This document shows positions 43,055 to 50,379 of a stretch of DNA of 51,104 nucleotides, piece by piece (the first letter of the stretch is position 1; every line of letters begins with the position of its first letter). This DNA comes from Bacteroidota bacterium. Lineage in GTDB: Bacteria; Bacteroidota; Bacteroidia; Palsa-948. Location: the NCBI GenBank assembly GCA_003164895.1, contig PLUL01000045.1, positions 1 to 51,104 on the forward strand. Direction: 5' to 3'. The notes under the pieces were generated by a model. It saw only the letters and a list, made by a program, of their open reading frames with translations, was not told the DNA's origin and made no database searches. The translations under genes and the position numbers were made by a program.

Positions 43055-43981
43055 ATGAAAAAAATAGTTGGCATATTCTTTTTTATAATTATCAATTATC
43101 AATTATTAATTATTAATTGCTATGCCCAGCAAGATGCACAATACAGCATGTACATGTTCAATCAGCTTGCCTTAAACCCTGCTTATGCCGGTAGCCGCGA
43201 AGCATTGTCTTCTACTTTAGCTTATCGCGATCAATGGACTGGAATTAGCGGAGCACCCACTACGGCAGCATTTACCATACAAGCTCCATTAACAAATAAG
43301 CACATGGGTCTCGGATTGGAAATTCTTTCCGACAAACTTGGACCCGAAAACACAAGTGCAGTTTTATTTTCTTATGCCTATCGCATTCGGTTGGGAAAAG
43401 GAAAACTTTCTTTCGGGTTGAGAATGGGAATGTATGATTACGCTTTCGACTGGAGTAAAATAGATTATAAAGATCAGGGCGATATTTATAGTGCCCAAGC
43501 GTCCACATCAAAAATAACCGGCTCGGGCGATTTCGGACTTTATTATTATTCCCGAACTTTTTACTGGGGACTTGGAATGACGCATCTTAATCAGGGAAAA
43601 ATTTCCAATGTAAGTTCTACTGATTCGTCCGCACGGCAAACTGTACATTTTTTTATGCCGATAGGAAAATCTTTTGAAGTCGGCAACGTGGTTATTAATC
43701 CATCCTTGTTGTTTAAAGGTGGCGGAAATATTCCAACCGAAACCGATTTGAATCTAAATATTTTACTGAAAGAACATTTGTGGCTCGGAGTTTCTTGGCG
43801 CTCAACCTACGGACTTGTTTTTTTAACACAATATATGATCAACGAAAAAATGAGAGTGGGCTATTCTTATGACTACGGCATGAATAAAATTGGAATTGCC
43901 GGAAAAGGAACGCACGAAATCATGATTGCTTACGATATTAATATTCACGGAACAAAAATGGTGATGCCAAGATTTTTATGA
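43055..43981 (+). CDS. PorP/SprF-family T9SS outer membrane protein
   Basis: 308 residues from ATG 43055 (an in-frame ATG at 43025 would precede the signal). The mature protein starts QQDAQYSMYMFNQLALNPAYAGSRE, listed here as two parts: QQDAQYSMYMFNQ and LALNPAYAGSRE, the PorP/SprF hallmark. The rest is a beta-barrel rich in Tyr/Gly (LYYYSRTFYWGLGMTHLNQG). Such proteins tether or guide type-B cargo to the T9SS. It lies directly after a CHU_C adhesin and overlaps the PorE-like gene by ATGA. The signal core IINYQLLIINC is encoded by five tandem AATTATY 7-mers. Confidence 0.92.
   Translation: MKKIVGIFFFIIINYQLLIINCYAQQDAQYSMYMFNQLALNPAYAGSREALSSTLAYRDQWTGISGAPTTAAFTIQAPLTNKHMGLGLEILSDKLGPENTSAVLFSYAYRIRLGKGKLSFGLRMGMYDYAFDWSKIDYKDQGDIYSAQASTSKITGSGDFGLYYYSRTFYWGLGMTHLNQGKISNVSSTDSSARQTVHFFMPIGKSFEVGNVVINPSLLFKGGGNIPTETDLNLNILLKEHLWLGVSWRSTYGLVFLTQYMINEKMRVGYSYDYGMNKIGIAGKGTHEIMIAYDINIHGTKMVMPRFL
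43087..43121 (+). repeat. Tandem heptanucleotide array encoding a signal core (AATTATY type)
   Basis: Five consecutive 7-mers: AATTATC, AATTATC, AATTATT, AATTATT, AATTGCT. They encode IINYQLLIINC. Confidence 0.88.
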
Positions 43982-46695
43982 TCGGCAAACAGATTAAAAA
44001 TATATTTTTTGTTTTCTTCGTTCTTTTCTGCTCTCTCGGGCAAGGAGCCGATGGTGCTTATGCTCAGATGAAATCCACGGTGAAAAAAGCCGATTCGTAT
44101 TACAATAACAACGAGTATGTAAAAGCAATTCCTCTTTACAAAAAAGCTTCAAAGAAAAATGACGATGCGCTGAAAAAACTTGCCGATTGCTACCGCATCA
44201 TGAAAAATTATCCACAAGCAGAAATATACTATGAAAAACTTGTAGCAAAAAAACCTTCCGATCCGATGATATATTATTATTACGCGGAAATATTGCTCAA
44301 CAATAATAAATACGAAGAAGCGAAAAAACAATTCCTCGCATATTCTGCTTTAAATCTCGATGATAACAGAGGAGATCTTTACGCAAAAGCGTGCGAGCAG
44401 ATGAAAGCGTTGCTTGTCAAGCCGGCACATTATAAGGTTTTTAATCTTGGTGATATTAATTCTTCGGTTTCAGATTTTTGTCCGGTGATTTACAAAGACG
44501 GTTTGATTTTTTCTTCCGAACGCGTTCACGATCTTGTTAATTATTCTAAGAGCGGATGGACGGGTCATTCTTATTTGTCGCTTCTTTATGCAAGAGGAGA
44601 AAAGAAAAAAGATTCTGTGGTTTTTGAAAATGCAAAAATATTTTCAGGAAAGTTCAGCGGAGACGGGCATTATGGTCCTGTTTGTTTCAACAGTGATTTT
44701 TCCGAATTGTTTTTCACGAAAGTTGATAACACCGTTACTCGCAAACGCGGAGTGGTGAGCCAGTCAAAACTTTATTGGTCAAAACACACTGGCGGTTGGA
44801 GTTCTCCGGTAGCGATGTCGTTCAATAGTAATGATTACGCAACGGGTCATCCTTCCATTTCAAAGGATGGTCAATATCTTTATTTCGCATCGAATATGCC
44901 CGGCGGTCAAGGAGGAACTGATATCTGGGTTTCAAAACGCGAAGGAGATTTATGGGGCGCTCCGCAAAATCTGGGAAAAGAAATTAATACCGCAGGCGAT
45001 GAAACTTTTCCTTACATCAGCGCAAATAATACATTGTATTTTTCTTCAAACGGGCATACCGGATTTGGCGGGCTTGATATTTTTTCTTCAGCAATGAAAG
45101 ATGGAAAGTGGAGCAAACCACTCAACCTGATGCCTCCGATAAATTCTGCCGACGATGATTTTGGAATTATTTTTAAAGACGATAACAGTGGATATTTTTC
45201 TTCCAATCGTACCGGAAAAGAATGGGGCGGAAAAGGAAGCGATGATTTGTATGGCTTCAATCTGTCGGGAGCATTTTCTTCCGTATCAGGAAAAATTTTG
45301 TTGAGCAGAAATTCAACCGATGGCGCACCAAATGTAAAAGTTTATATTCTCACCGATAAAGGAACAATTCTTCAAAACACAACTACTGATGCGTCCGGAT
45401 TTTTTCATTTTGAAAATCTTGCCTCCGATCAATCCTACATGATCAAAGTGGATGAGAACGATCCGAATTTTGTGAATCAAAAAAAATTCTATCTCTCCGA
45501 TTCAAAAAATAAAATCGTGCGGATGGTGGTGAAAGGCAAAAACGGTTTTTTTATTTTTGAAAATCTTCCTTCTGACCTTACAAAATTATCTGAACTGTCG
45601 GCAGATGACAGCGAGCTGAAAAGTATTTCCATTGCAGGAAATCTTTATTCGGGCGACCAGCGCTCTCCGGTTGAAAACACAAAAGTAAATCTGGTAAACG
45701 ATAAAGGCGAGGTGATGCAATCCACCACCACCAACGGATTTGGTTCTTTTGTGTTTGTAAATATTCCATCGGATCAAAATTTCACGATAACTCTGGATAC
45801 AAAAGATCCAAAAATTATTTCACAAAAAATTTATTTCACAAACAAAAGCGGAAAAGAAATTGGAATGAGCAAGGGCGGTGGTTTCAGATTTCAGGTGCTT
45901 GCTTCGGATAAAAATACAATCTCGCAACTGGAGGTGGATGATAGTCAGTTGCTAGTGGATTTGAAAGGCGTTCTTTATGCCGACAAGGAAGGAAAAAACC
46001 GTCTTGCAAATTCATCAATAAAACTTGTTGATAAAAATGGAAATGTGGTCAGCACTTCGCAAACAGATGCAACGGGGAATTTTAAGTTTGTGAATTTGCC
46101 AGCCGACCAACATTATCTGATTCGCCTGATTGAAGATGATCCAATGCTGAACTTAAAAGATATTTTTCTTGCCGACACAAAAGGAACGATTGTCGCAACG
46201 CTAAAATTAAAGACAGGAAAATTTTTCCGTTACGAATTTTTACCGACTGAAGAGCTAAGTCTTTCTTTTCTATATTTTGACGATCCGTGGCTGAAAGTTT
46301 CTAAAATGCAATCGGATTCAAAAAAACAAAACTTGATGACTATTATTGAAAATGTTTATTACGATTACGGAAAATGGGATTTGCTCCCACAGGCAGTTAT
46401 CACGCTAAATAAAGTAATTAATGTGATGAAGGAAAATTCCAATGTAACAATTGAAGTTCTTTCGCATACCGATTCGCGCGGAAATTCAGATTTTAATCTT
46501 GAGCTTTCACAAAAACGTGCACAAGCCGCAGTTGATTACATTGTTTCAAAAGGCATTGACAAAAAACGGCTTGTTGCAATCGGTAAAGGTGAAACACAAC
46601 TCGTGAATAAATGTAAAAATGGTGTTGATTGTAGCGAAGAAGAACACGCTCAAAACCGCAGAACAGAATTTAAGGTTAAGAATGGTGGAAAATAA
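43978..46695 (+). CDS. PorE-like OmpA-family protein (TPR, PD40 propeller, CRD, OmpA)
   Basis: 905 residues with the domain order of Porphyromonas PorE. Signal peptide (FFVFFVLFCSLGQG), TPR repeats (KADSYYNNNEYVKAIPLYKK; YYYYAEILLNNNKYEEAKKQ), a PD40/WD40-like propeller (~150-420; HPSISKDGQYLYFASNMPGG, ETFPYISANNTLYFSSNGHT), three carboxypeptidase-regulatory-like domains (TTTDASGFFHFENL; TTTNGFGSFVFVNI; SQTDATGNFKFVNL), and a C-terminal OmpA domain (VLSHTDSRGNSDFNLELSQK). It should bind peptidoglycan and join T9SS outer-membrane parts to the wall. Coupled by ATGA to the PorP/SprF gene, the usual pair. Confidence 0.92.
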   Translation: MIGKQIKNIFFVFFVLFCSLGQGADGAYAQMKSTVKKADSYYNNNEYVKAIPLYKKASKKNDDALKKLADCYRIMKNYPQAEIYYEKLVAKKPSDPMIYYYYAEILLNNNKYEEAKKQFLAYSALNLDDNRGDLYAKACEQMKALLVKPAHYKVFNLGDINSSVSDFCPVIYKDGLIFSSERVHDLVNYSKSGWTGHSYLSLLYARGEKKKDSVVFENAKIFSGKFSGDGHYGPVCFNSDFSELFFTKVDNTVTRKRGVVSQSKLYWSKHTGGWSSPVAMSFNSNDYATGHPSISKDGQYLYFASNMPGGQGGTDIWVSKREGDLWGAPQNLGKEINTAGDETFPYISANNTLYFSSNGHTGFGGLDIFSSAMKDGKWSKPLNLMPPINSADDDFGIIFKDDNSGYFSSNRTGKEWGGKGSDDLYGFNLSGAFSSVSGKILLSRNSTDGAPNVKVYILTDKGTILQNTTTDASGFFHFENLASDQSYMIKVDENDPNFVNQKKFYLSDSKNKIVRMVVKGKNGFFIFENLPSDLTKLSELSADDSELKSISIAGNLYSGDQRSPVENTKVNLVNDKGEVMQSTTTNGFGSFVFVNIPSDQNFTITLDTKDPKIISQKIYFTNKSGKEIGMSKGGGFRFQVLASDKNTISQLEVDDSQLLVDLKGVLYADKEGKNRLANSSIKLVDKNGNVVSTSQTDATGNFKFVNLPADQHYLIRLIEDDPMLNLKDIFLADTKGTIVATLKLKTGKFFRYEFLPTEELSLSFLYFDDPWLKVSKMQSDSKKQNLMTIIENVYYDYGKWDLLPQAVITLNKVINVMKENSNVTIEVLSHTDSRGNSDFNLELSQKRAQAAVDYIVSKGIDKKRLVAIGKGETQLVNKCKNGVDCSEEEHAQNRRTEFKVKNGGK

Positions 46696-46811
46696 AATTA
46701 CATCTATATAAAAAGAAAACACATAAATTTCTTTTCTCCCCTACCCGCTTTTGAAAATATTTTTTAGAAAAATTTTTGACCTTTAAATTGAAGATCAAAT
46801 TTTGATATTTT

Positions 46812-47909
46812 TTATTTATTAAAACTTGCCTGGCTGAAAATAAATGGAGCAGGATTTAAAAATCGTAATGTAATTTCAAACCCACCTCGTCCTGAACTAA
46901 CTGTTTTGAGTCCGGAAATATTAAAGTCGTAACTCACTCCTATTCCATAGCTGGAAAATTCAAAAAGAGCCGTGCCGACAAAAGCATCGCTGTTACGATA
47001 ATATCCTCCAACAGAAATGGAAGCGCCTTTAACAAAACCCGTGTATTTAGAATCTTCACGAAGCATGTAGCGAATCAATGACCCAACAAAAATTTCCTGA
47101 TTAGGTCCTTGCTTGGAAATCATAAATCCGGGAACAATTGCTATTCTTGAATTAGCAATTCCATAAGTGCCGGTTCCATGCAAAACAAAACGTGGATCTA
47201 ATTTTTCACTGCCACCAAGAAAAGAATAGTTGGGTTGATTAACATGAAACGCCGAAGCTCCAATGGTAAAATCACGCTGATCGTTTCCGCTCATATAGCG
47301 TTCATTTTTTTTGTATGTATAAATAATTCCTGTTCCTAAATCAGGGCGAATTAAACTGGAGTTGCCATTTGCAATTGCCTTATCGGCAGGCAAAGAAGAA
47401 TTATATCCTGTTGAAGAATTTGGATCGTATTGGCTTCCCCAATAAAGATTTCCAAAAGTAATGCTGCGTTGCATAATACCCGCTTGTAATCCTGCAGCAA
47501 GCATGCTCTTCTTGCTCAAATATATTTGATATGCAAGCGAACCGTTCGCTTGAAGTGTATTCATGTTTCCGTCTCCTGCTTTATCGTTGTAAACATTGAA
47601 ACCCCAACCAAATCCATTTTCACCGGATTGTCTATATTTTTCTGTTGCGTTTTTTACTTTTATCCAACGCTTTTTTGCTTTTATATCGAACGAAGCACCA
47701 AGGGTTTGATAAGGAACAGTGACTGCGCTCCATTGTGTACGATAAATCATGCTGGCGCGAATCCAAACAGTGGTTCCGGCAAGAGCAGGATTTAATGTTA
47801 ATGGCGATTGATTGAATTGAGAAAAATGTATGTCTTGTGCACCAGCAAAAGTTGTGAATAATAATAGTGTTACCAAAAATGATTTTTGTAACAGAGTAAA
47901 TATTTTCAT
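46812..47909 (-). CDS. Second PorP/SprF-family T9SS outer membrane protein
   Basis: 365 residues. Signal peptide (SFLVTLLLFTTFAGAQ), then DIHFSQFNQSPLTLNPALAGTT in two parts (DIHFSQFNQSPL and TLNPALAGTT), the PorP/SprF hallmark, then a barrel-like body with YRTQWSAVTVPYQTLGASFD, split likewise, and VSYDFNISGLKTVS near the C-terminus. It is more like the longer PorP subgroup than the protein at 43055. It converges on the PorE-like gene and has no adjacent CHU_C cargo gene. Its signal core is not made of 7-mers. A weak -7 box (TTACTTTG, minus strand, near 47933-47940) precedes it. Confidence 0.9.
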   Translation of the reverse strand: MKIFTLLQKSFLVTLLLFTTFAGAQDIHFSQFNQSPLTLNPALAGTTVWIRASMIYRTQWSAVTVPYQTLGASFDIKAKKRWIKVKNATEKYRQSGENGFGWGFNVYNDKAGDGNMNTLQANGSLAYQIYLSKKSMLAAGLQAGIMQRSITFGNLYWGSQYDPNSSTGYNSSLPADKAIANGNSSLIRPDLGTGIIYTYKKNERYMSGNDQRDFTIGASAFHVNQPNYSFLGGSEKLDPRFVLHGTGTYGIANSRIAIVPGFMISKQGPNQEIFVGSLIRYMLREDSKYTGFVKGASISVGGYYRNSDAFVGTALFEFSSYGIGVSYDFNISGLKTVSSGRGGFEITLRFLNPAPFIFSQASFNK

Positions 47910-48227
47910 TATGATTATTGGTATTTAAAAGACAAAGTAACGAAAAATATTAGCGAACGAGTATAAAATAATATGATGATAATAATCTCAGCACTTGGAC
48001 CAATACATAAAATTCCTTAGTGCGGGTTTTTTTCAAAAAAATATCAATCGGTTAGAAAATGGTTAACTATTTAAAATAATAGCGATTTGACATGAAATAA
48101 TAATAATAATAATAGTTTGTGTACCATTTAAACAGTATATGTTAATAAACTAACACTAATTGTAAATATTTATAACATAAATTGTTTTTATTAAAATTAT
48201 TTATACCTTCGCCTCTTCAAATAAAAA
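47910..48227. other. AT-rich divergent intergenic region
   Basis: 318 bases with no gene. It holds a weak promoter for the leftward PorP/SprF gene, an AAT microsatellite (about 48095-48114), and the promoter of the HTH gene at its right end. I see no RNA gene or strong hairpin. Confidence 0.6.
48182..48211 (+). promoter_or_regulatory. Promoter of the HTH gene
   Basis: TTG (48182-48184) and TACCTTCG (48204-48211) lie 19 bases apart, a near-perfect Bacteroidota promoter (consensus TAnnTTTG). The ATG at 48228 follows 16 bases later, so the leader is very short. Confidence 0.6.
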
Positions 48228-48554
48228 ATGTCAGTACAGATAGGGGTCATAATAAAAAAAGTAATGGAAGATAAACGAATCTCTCCATCTGAACTGGCTT
48301 CTCGCCTTGGAGTTCATCCCGGCAGCATCAGCAGAATTTTTAATTACAAACACATGCATTCTTCCTTGCTGCAAAAGATTTCACAAGTGTTGGGTCATGA
48401 CTTCTTTAAATATTTTACTCAGGACATAAGGGTAGAAAGACCGGAGTCAGAAAAACAAATTGAGGAGTTCAAGAAAGAAATAGAACAACTCCGAAAGGAA
48501 AATGGATACTTGAAACAGATAAACGAATTACTAAATAAGACTAACAAAACTTAA
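48228..48554 (+). CDS. Helix-turn-helix protein with C-terminal coiled coil
   Basis: 108 residues. An XRE-like HTH spans ~8-60 (VMEDKRISPSELASRLGVHP, then GSISRIFNYKHMHSSLLQKI), with helix 2-turn-helix 3 at SELASRLGVHPGSISRIF. Residues ~75-105 form a heptad coiled coil (IEEFKKEIEQLRKENGYLKQ), probably for dimerisation. A small DNA-binding regulator; target unknown. Its stop is 26 bases before the first parS-like palindrome. Confidence 0.82.
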   Translation: MSVQIGVIIKKVMEDKRISPSELASRLGVHPGSISRIFNYKHMHSSLLQKISQVLGHDFFKYFTQDIRVERPESEKQIEEFKKEIEQLRKENGYLKQINELLNKTNKT

Positions 48555-48579
48555 AAGAGGATTCTCATTTGCGTTATGT

Positions 48580-48595
48580 AGTTTCACGTGAAACA
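48580..48595. promoter_or_regulatory. parS-like centromere site 1
   Basis: The 14-bp palindrome GTTTCACGTGAAAC (48581-48594) equals the core of the bacterial parS consensus TGTTTCACGTGAAACA; only the first of 16 bases differs (A for T). It lies in the gap between the HTH and methyltransferase genes. ParB should bind here to organise the chromosome origin region. parA and parB are not in the window. Confidence 0.8.
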
Positions 48596-48727
48596 AAAAT
48601 AACTAAAAAAAAGATGGTTGTTTTTGCAATGGAAGGAAAAAAAGAAAAAGTGCGAATAAAAATTGCATAGACAATACATTATGAATAAAACGAATTTGAC
48701 TTGTCATAACCAAAACGAAGCAATAAT

Positions 48728-49636
48728 ATGGAAGCATTAAAAAATTGCCCAATCTGTAATCACGATAAGTTCAAGTCTTTTTTATCGTGTGTTGATTACA
48801 CCGTTTCACGTGAAACATTTAAGATAGTACAATGTGATAACTGTGGATTTCGTTTCACAAACCCTCGCCCGGATGAAAAAGAAATAGGTAAATACTACCA
48901 ATCGGAAGAATATATTTCTCACTCGGATACAAGGAGGGGATTAGTGAATGTGCTTTATCAGATAGTGAGGAATCACACGATAAATCAAAAAGTTAAACTG
49001 ATAAACAGAATATCTCTGAACTCCGAATTCCAAGCTCCGAACCTACTTGATATTGGCTGCGGCACAGGAGAGTTCTTAAATGCCTGCAAAGAGAGCGGAT
49101 GGCAAATTACAGGAATTGAACCCTCAGAAATTGCTAGAAAAAACGCAGAACAAAAATATAACATCATTCCTTTGCCACAAGAAAAATTATTTGAGATAAA
49201 TGAAAAAAAATTTAATGTGATTACATTATGGCACGTACTTGAACATATTTACCAATTAGATAAAACCATAGAACAAATTGGCAAAATACTTTCTGATGAC
49301 GGCGTTTTGGTTGTAGCCGTACCGAATTGTAATTCGTTTGATGCAAAAAAATACGGCGTATATTGGTCTGCATGGGATTTGCCAAGGCACATTTATCATT
49401 TTACTAAAAAGGATATAGAAAAAAAATTTAATAAATATGGAATCCGGTTAAAAGAAGTTATTCCGATGAAATTTGATTCGTATTATGTTTCTCTGTTAAG
49501 TGAAAAGTATAAGAATGGAAGCACTAATTTACTTTCAGGATTCTGGAACGGATTAAAATCAAATTTAATGGCAAAAGAAAATGAAACGGGATTTTCAAGT
49601 CAGATATATATACTGCAAAGGAACAAATCAAATTGA
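48728..49636 (+). CDS. Class I SAM-dependent methyltransferase with N-terminal zinc ribbon
   Basis: 302 residues. An N-terminal zinc ribbon (CPICNHDKF ... CDNCGFRFTNPRP) precedes a Rossmann methyltransferase. The SAM-binding motif I is LLDIGCGTGEFLNACKESGW and the post-motif is ITGIEPSE; NVITLWHVLEHIYQLDKTI supplies the acidic and His motif of UbiG-like enzymes. The substrate is unknown. Bases 48802-48817 inside it are a parS-like palindrome and encode VSRET in DYTVSRETF. The stop is 14 bases before the next gene's ATG (or overlaps its TTG). The run methyltransferase-DUF4271-hemD looks like one locus. Confidence 0.85.
   Translation: MEALKNCPICNHDKFKSFLSCVDYTVSRETFKIVQCDNCGFRFTNPRPDEKEIGKYYQSEEYISHSDTRRGLVNVLYQIVRNHTINQKVKLINRISLNSEFQAPNLLDIGCGTGEFLNACKESGWQITGIEPSEIARKNAEQKYNIIPLPQEKLFEINEKKFNVITLWHVLEHIYQLDKTIEQIGKILSDDGVLVVAVPNCNSFDAKKYGVYWSAWDLPRHIYHFTKKDIEKKFNKYGIRLKEVIPMKFDSYYVSLLSEKYKNGSTNLLSGFWNGLKSNLMAKENETGFSSQIYILQRNKSN
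48802..48817. promoter_or_regulatory. parS-like centromere site 2, inside a coding region
   Basis: CGTTTCACGTGAAACA contains the same perfect 14-bp palindrome (48803-48816) and differs from the 16-bp parS consensus only in its first base. It is in frame as GTT TCA CGT GAA ACA (Val-Ser-Arg-Glu-Thr) near the methyltransferase N-terminus, 222 bp from site 1. Confidence 0.8.
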
Positions 49637-49650
49637 TATTCAACACTTTA

Positions 49651-50340
49651 ATGATCATATTGCAAAACATTATTACAAATAATTATCGCTATCAACCAAG
49701 TTGGGTTATGGTAATTATTGCATTATCTGTTATGATATTAGGATATTTATTTTCTGCATTCAAAACAAGATTCAACACTTTTTTAAAAACGGTTTTCACA
49801 ATCAGAATTGGAAATCAAGTATCGCGGGAGGAATATTCTCTTTCACATCCAACGGCAATTTTTTTATCAATTAATTTTTTAATTACCGCTTCGTTATTTA
49901 TTTTGCAAGCAATTATTACAAAAAAAATCTCACAGCCAAATATAGGTTTATCCTTTTTCTCATATCTGTTGATTGTTGGTTTTGTATTAGTCGTTTATCT
50001 GGTAAAGATTTTATCTCTAAAAACAATTGGGTATATTTTCAACAGCAACTCAGCACCTAATGAATACATATTTCTGATTTTTTTAATAAACCAAATTATT
50101 GGAATTGGGTTTATTCCGATAATTCTTTTTATTGCTTACGGAAAAGAATCTTTCACAAACGATTTTGTTTATGCGGGATTCGCTCTATTTATTTTATCCT
50201 TTTTTGTCAGAATAGGTAAGGGCGCGCTGACTGCGCTGTCCAGCAGGAAAATATCTGCATTCTATTTATTTTTATACCTTTGCACCTTTGAAATATTACC
50301 CTTGTTATTAGGAGCAAAATTGTTTGACAAGTTGGTATGA
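49651..50340 (+). CDS. DUF4271 multi-pass membrane protein
   Basis: 229 residues. Five to six membrane helices are visible, such as WVMVIIALSVMILGYLFSAF, AIFLSINFLITASLFILQAI, FFSYLLIVGFVLVVYLVKIL and IFLIFLINQIIGIGFIPIIL. Length, topology and position directly before hemD match DUF4271, found in Bacteroidota and of unknown function. I chose ATG 49651; an in-frame TTG at 49633 overlapping the methyltransferase stop is possible. The hemD promoter lies inside its 3' end. Confidence 0.75.
   Translation: MIILQNIITNNYRYQPSWVMVIIALSVMILGYLFSAFKTRFNTFLKTVFTIRIGNQVSREEYSLSHPTAIFLSINFLITASLFILQAIITKKISQPNIGLSFFSYLLIVGFVLVVYLVKILSLKTIGYIFNSNSAPNEYIFLIFLINQIIGIGFIPIILFIAYGKESFTNDFVYAGFALFILSFFVRIGKGALTALSSRKISAFYLFLYLCTFEILPLLLGAKLFDKLV
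50275..50282 (+). promoter_or_regulatory. hemD -7 promoter element TACCTTTG within the upstream gene
   Basis: A perfect -7 box located inside the last 65 bases of the DUF4271 gene, about 98 bases before the hemD ATG. The -33 region is poor. Confidence 0.4.
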
Positions 50341-50379
50341 CGGTTACTGTTTTTCGGAAAAACCCCATAAATAAAACCG

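Noticed and set aside
48095..48114. AAT trinucleotide run
   Set aside because: A simple AT-rich microsatellite in an intergenic region, with no sign of function.
47910..48227. Possible small RNA gene in the divergent AT-rich gap
   Set aside because: No stable hairpin or terminator; promoter-like words serve the flanking genes.
48569..48670. Small open frame of 33 codons from TTG, containing VSRET like the methyltransferase
   Set aside because: The shared VSRET comes from the shared parS palindrome, not homology; no ATG start, no domain, and flanking residues do not match.
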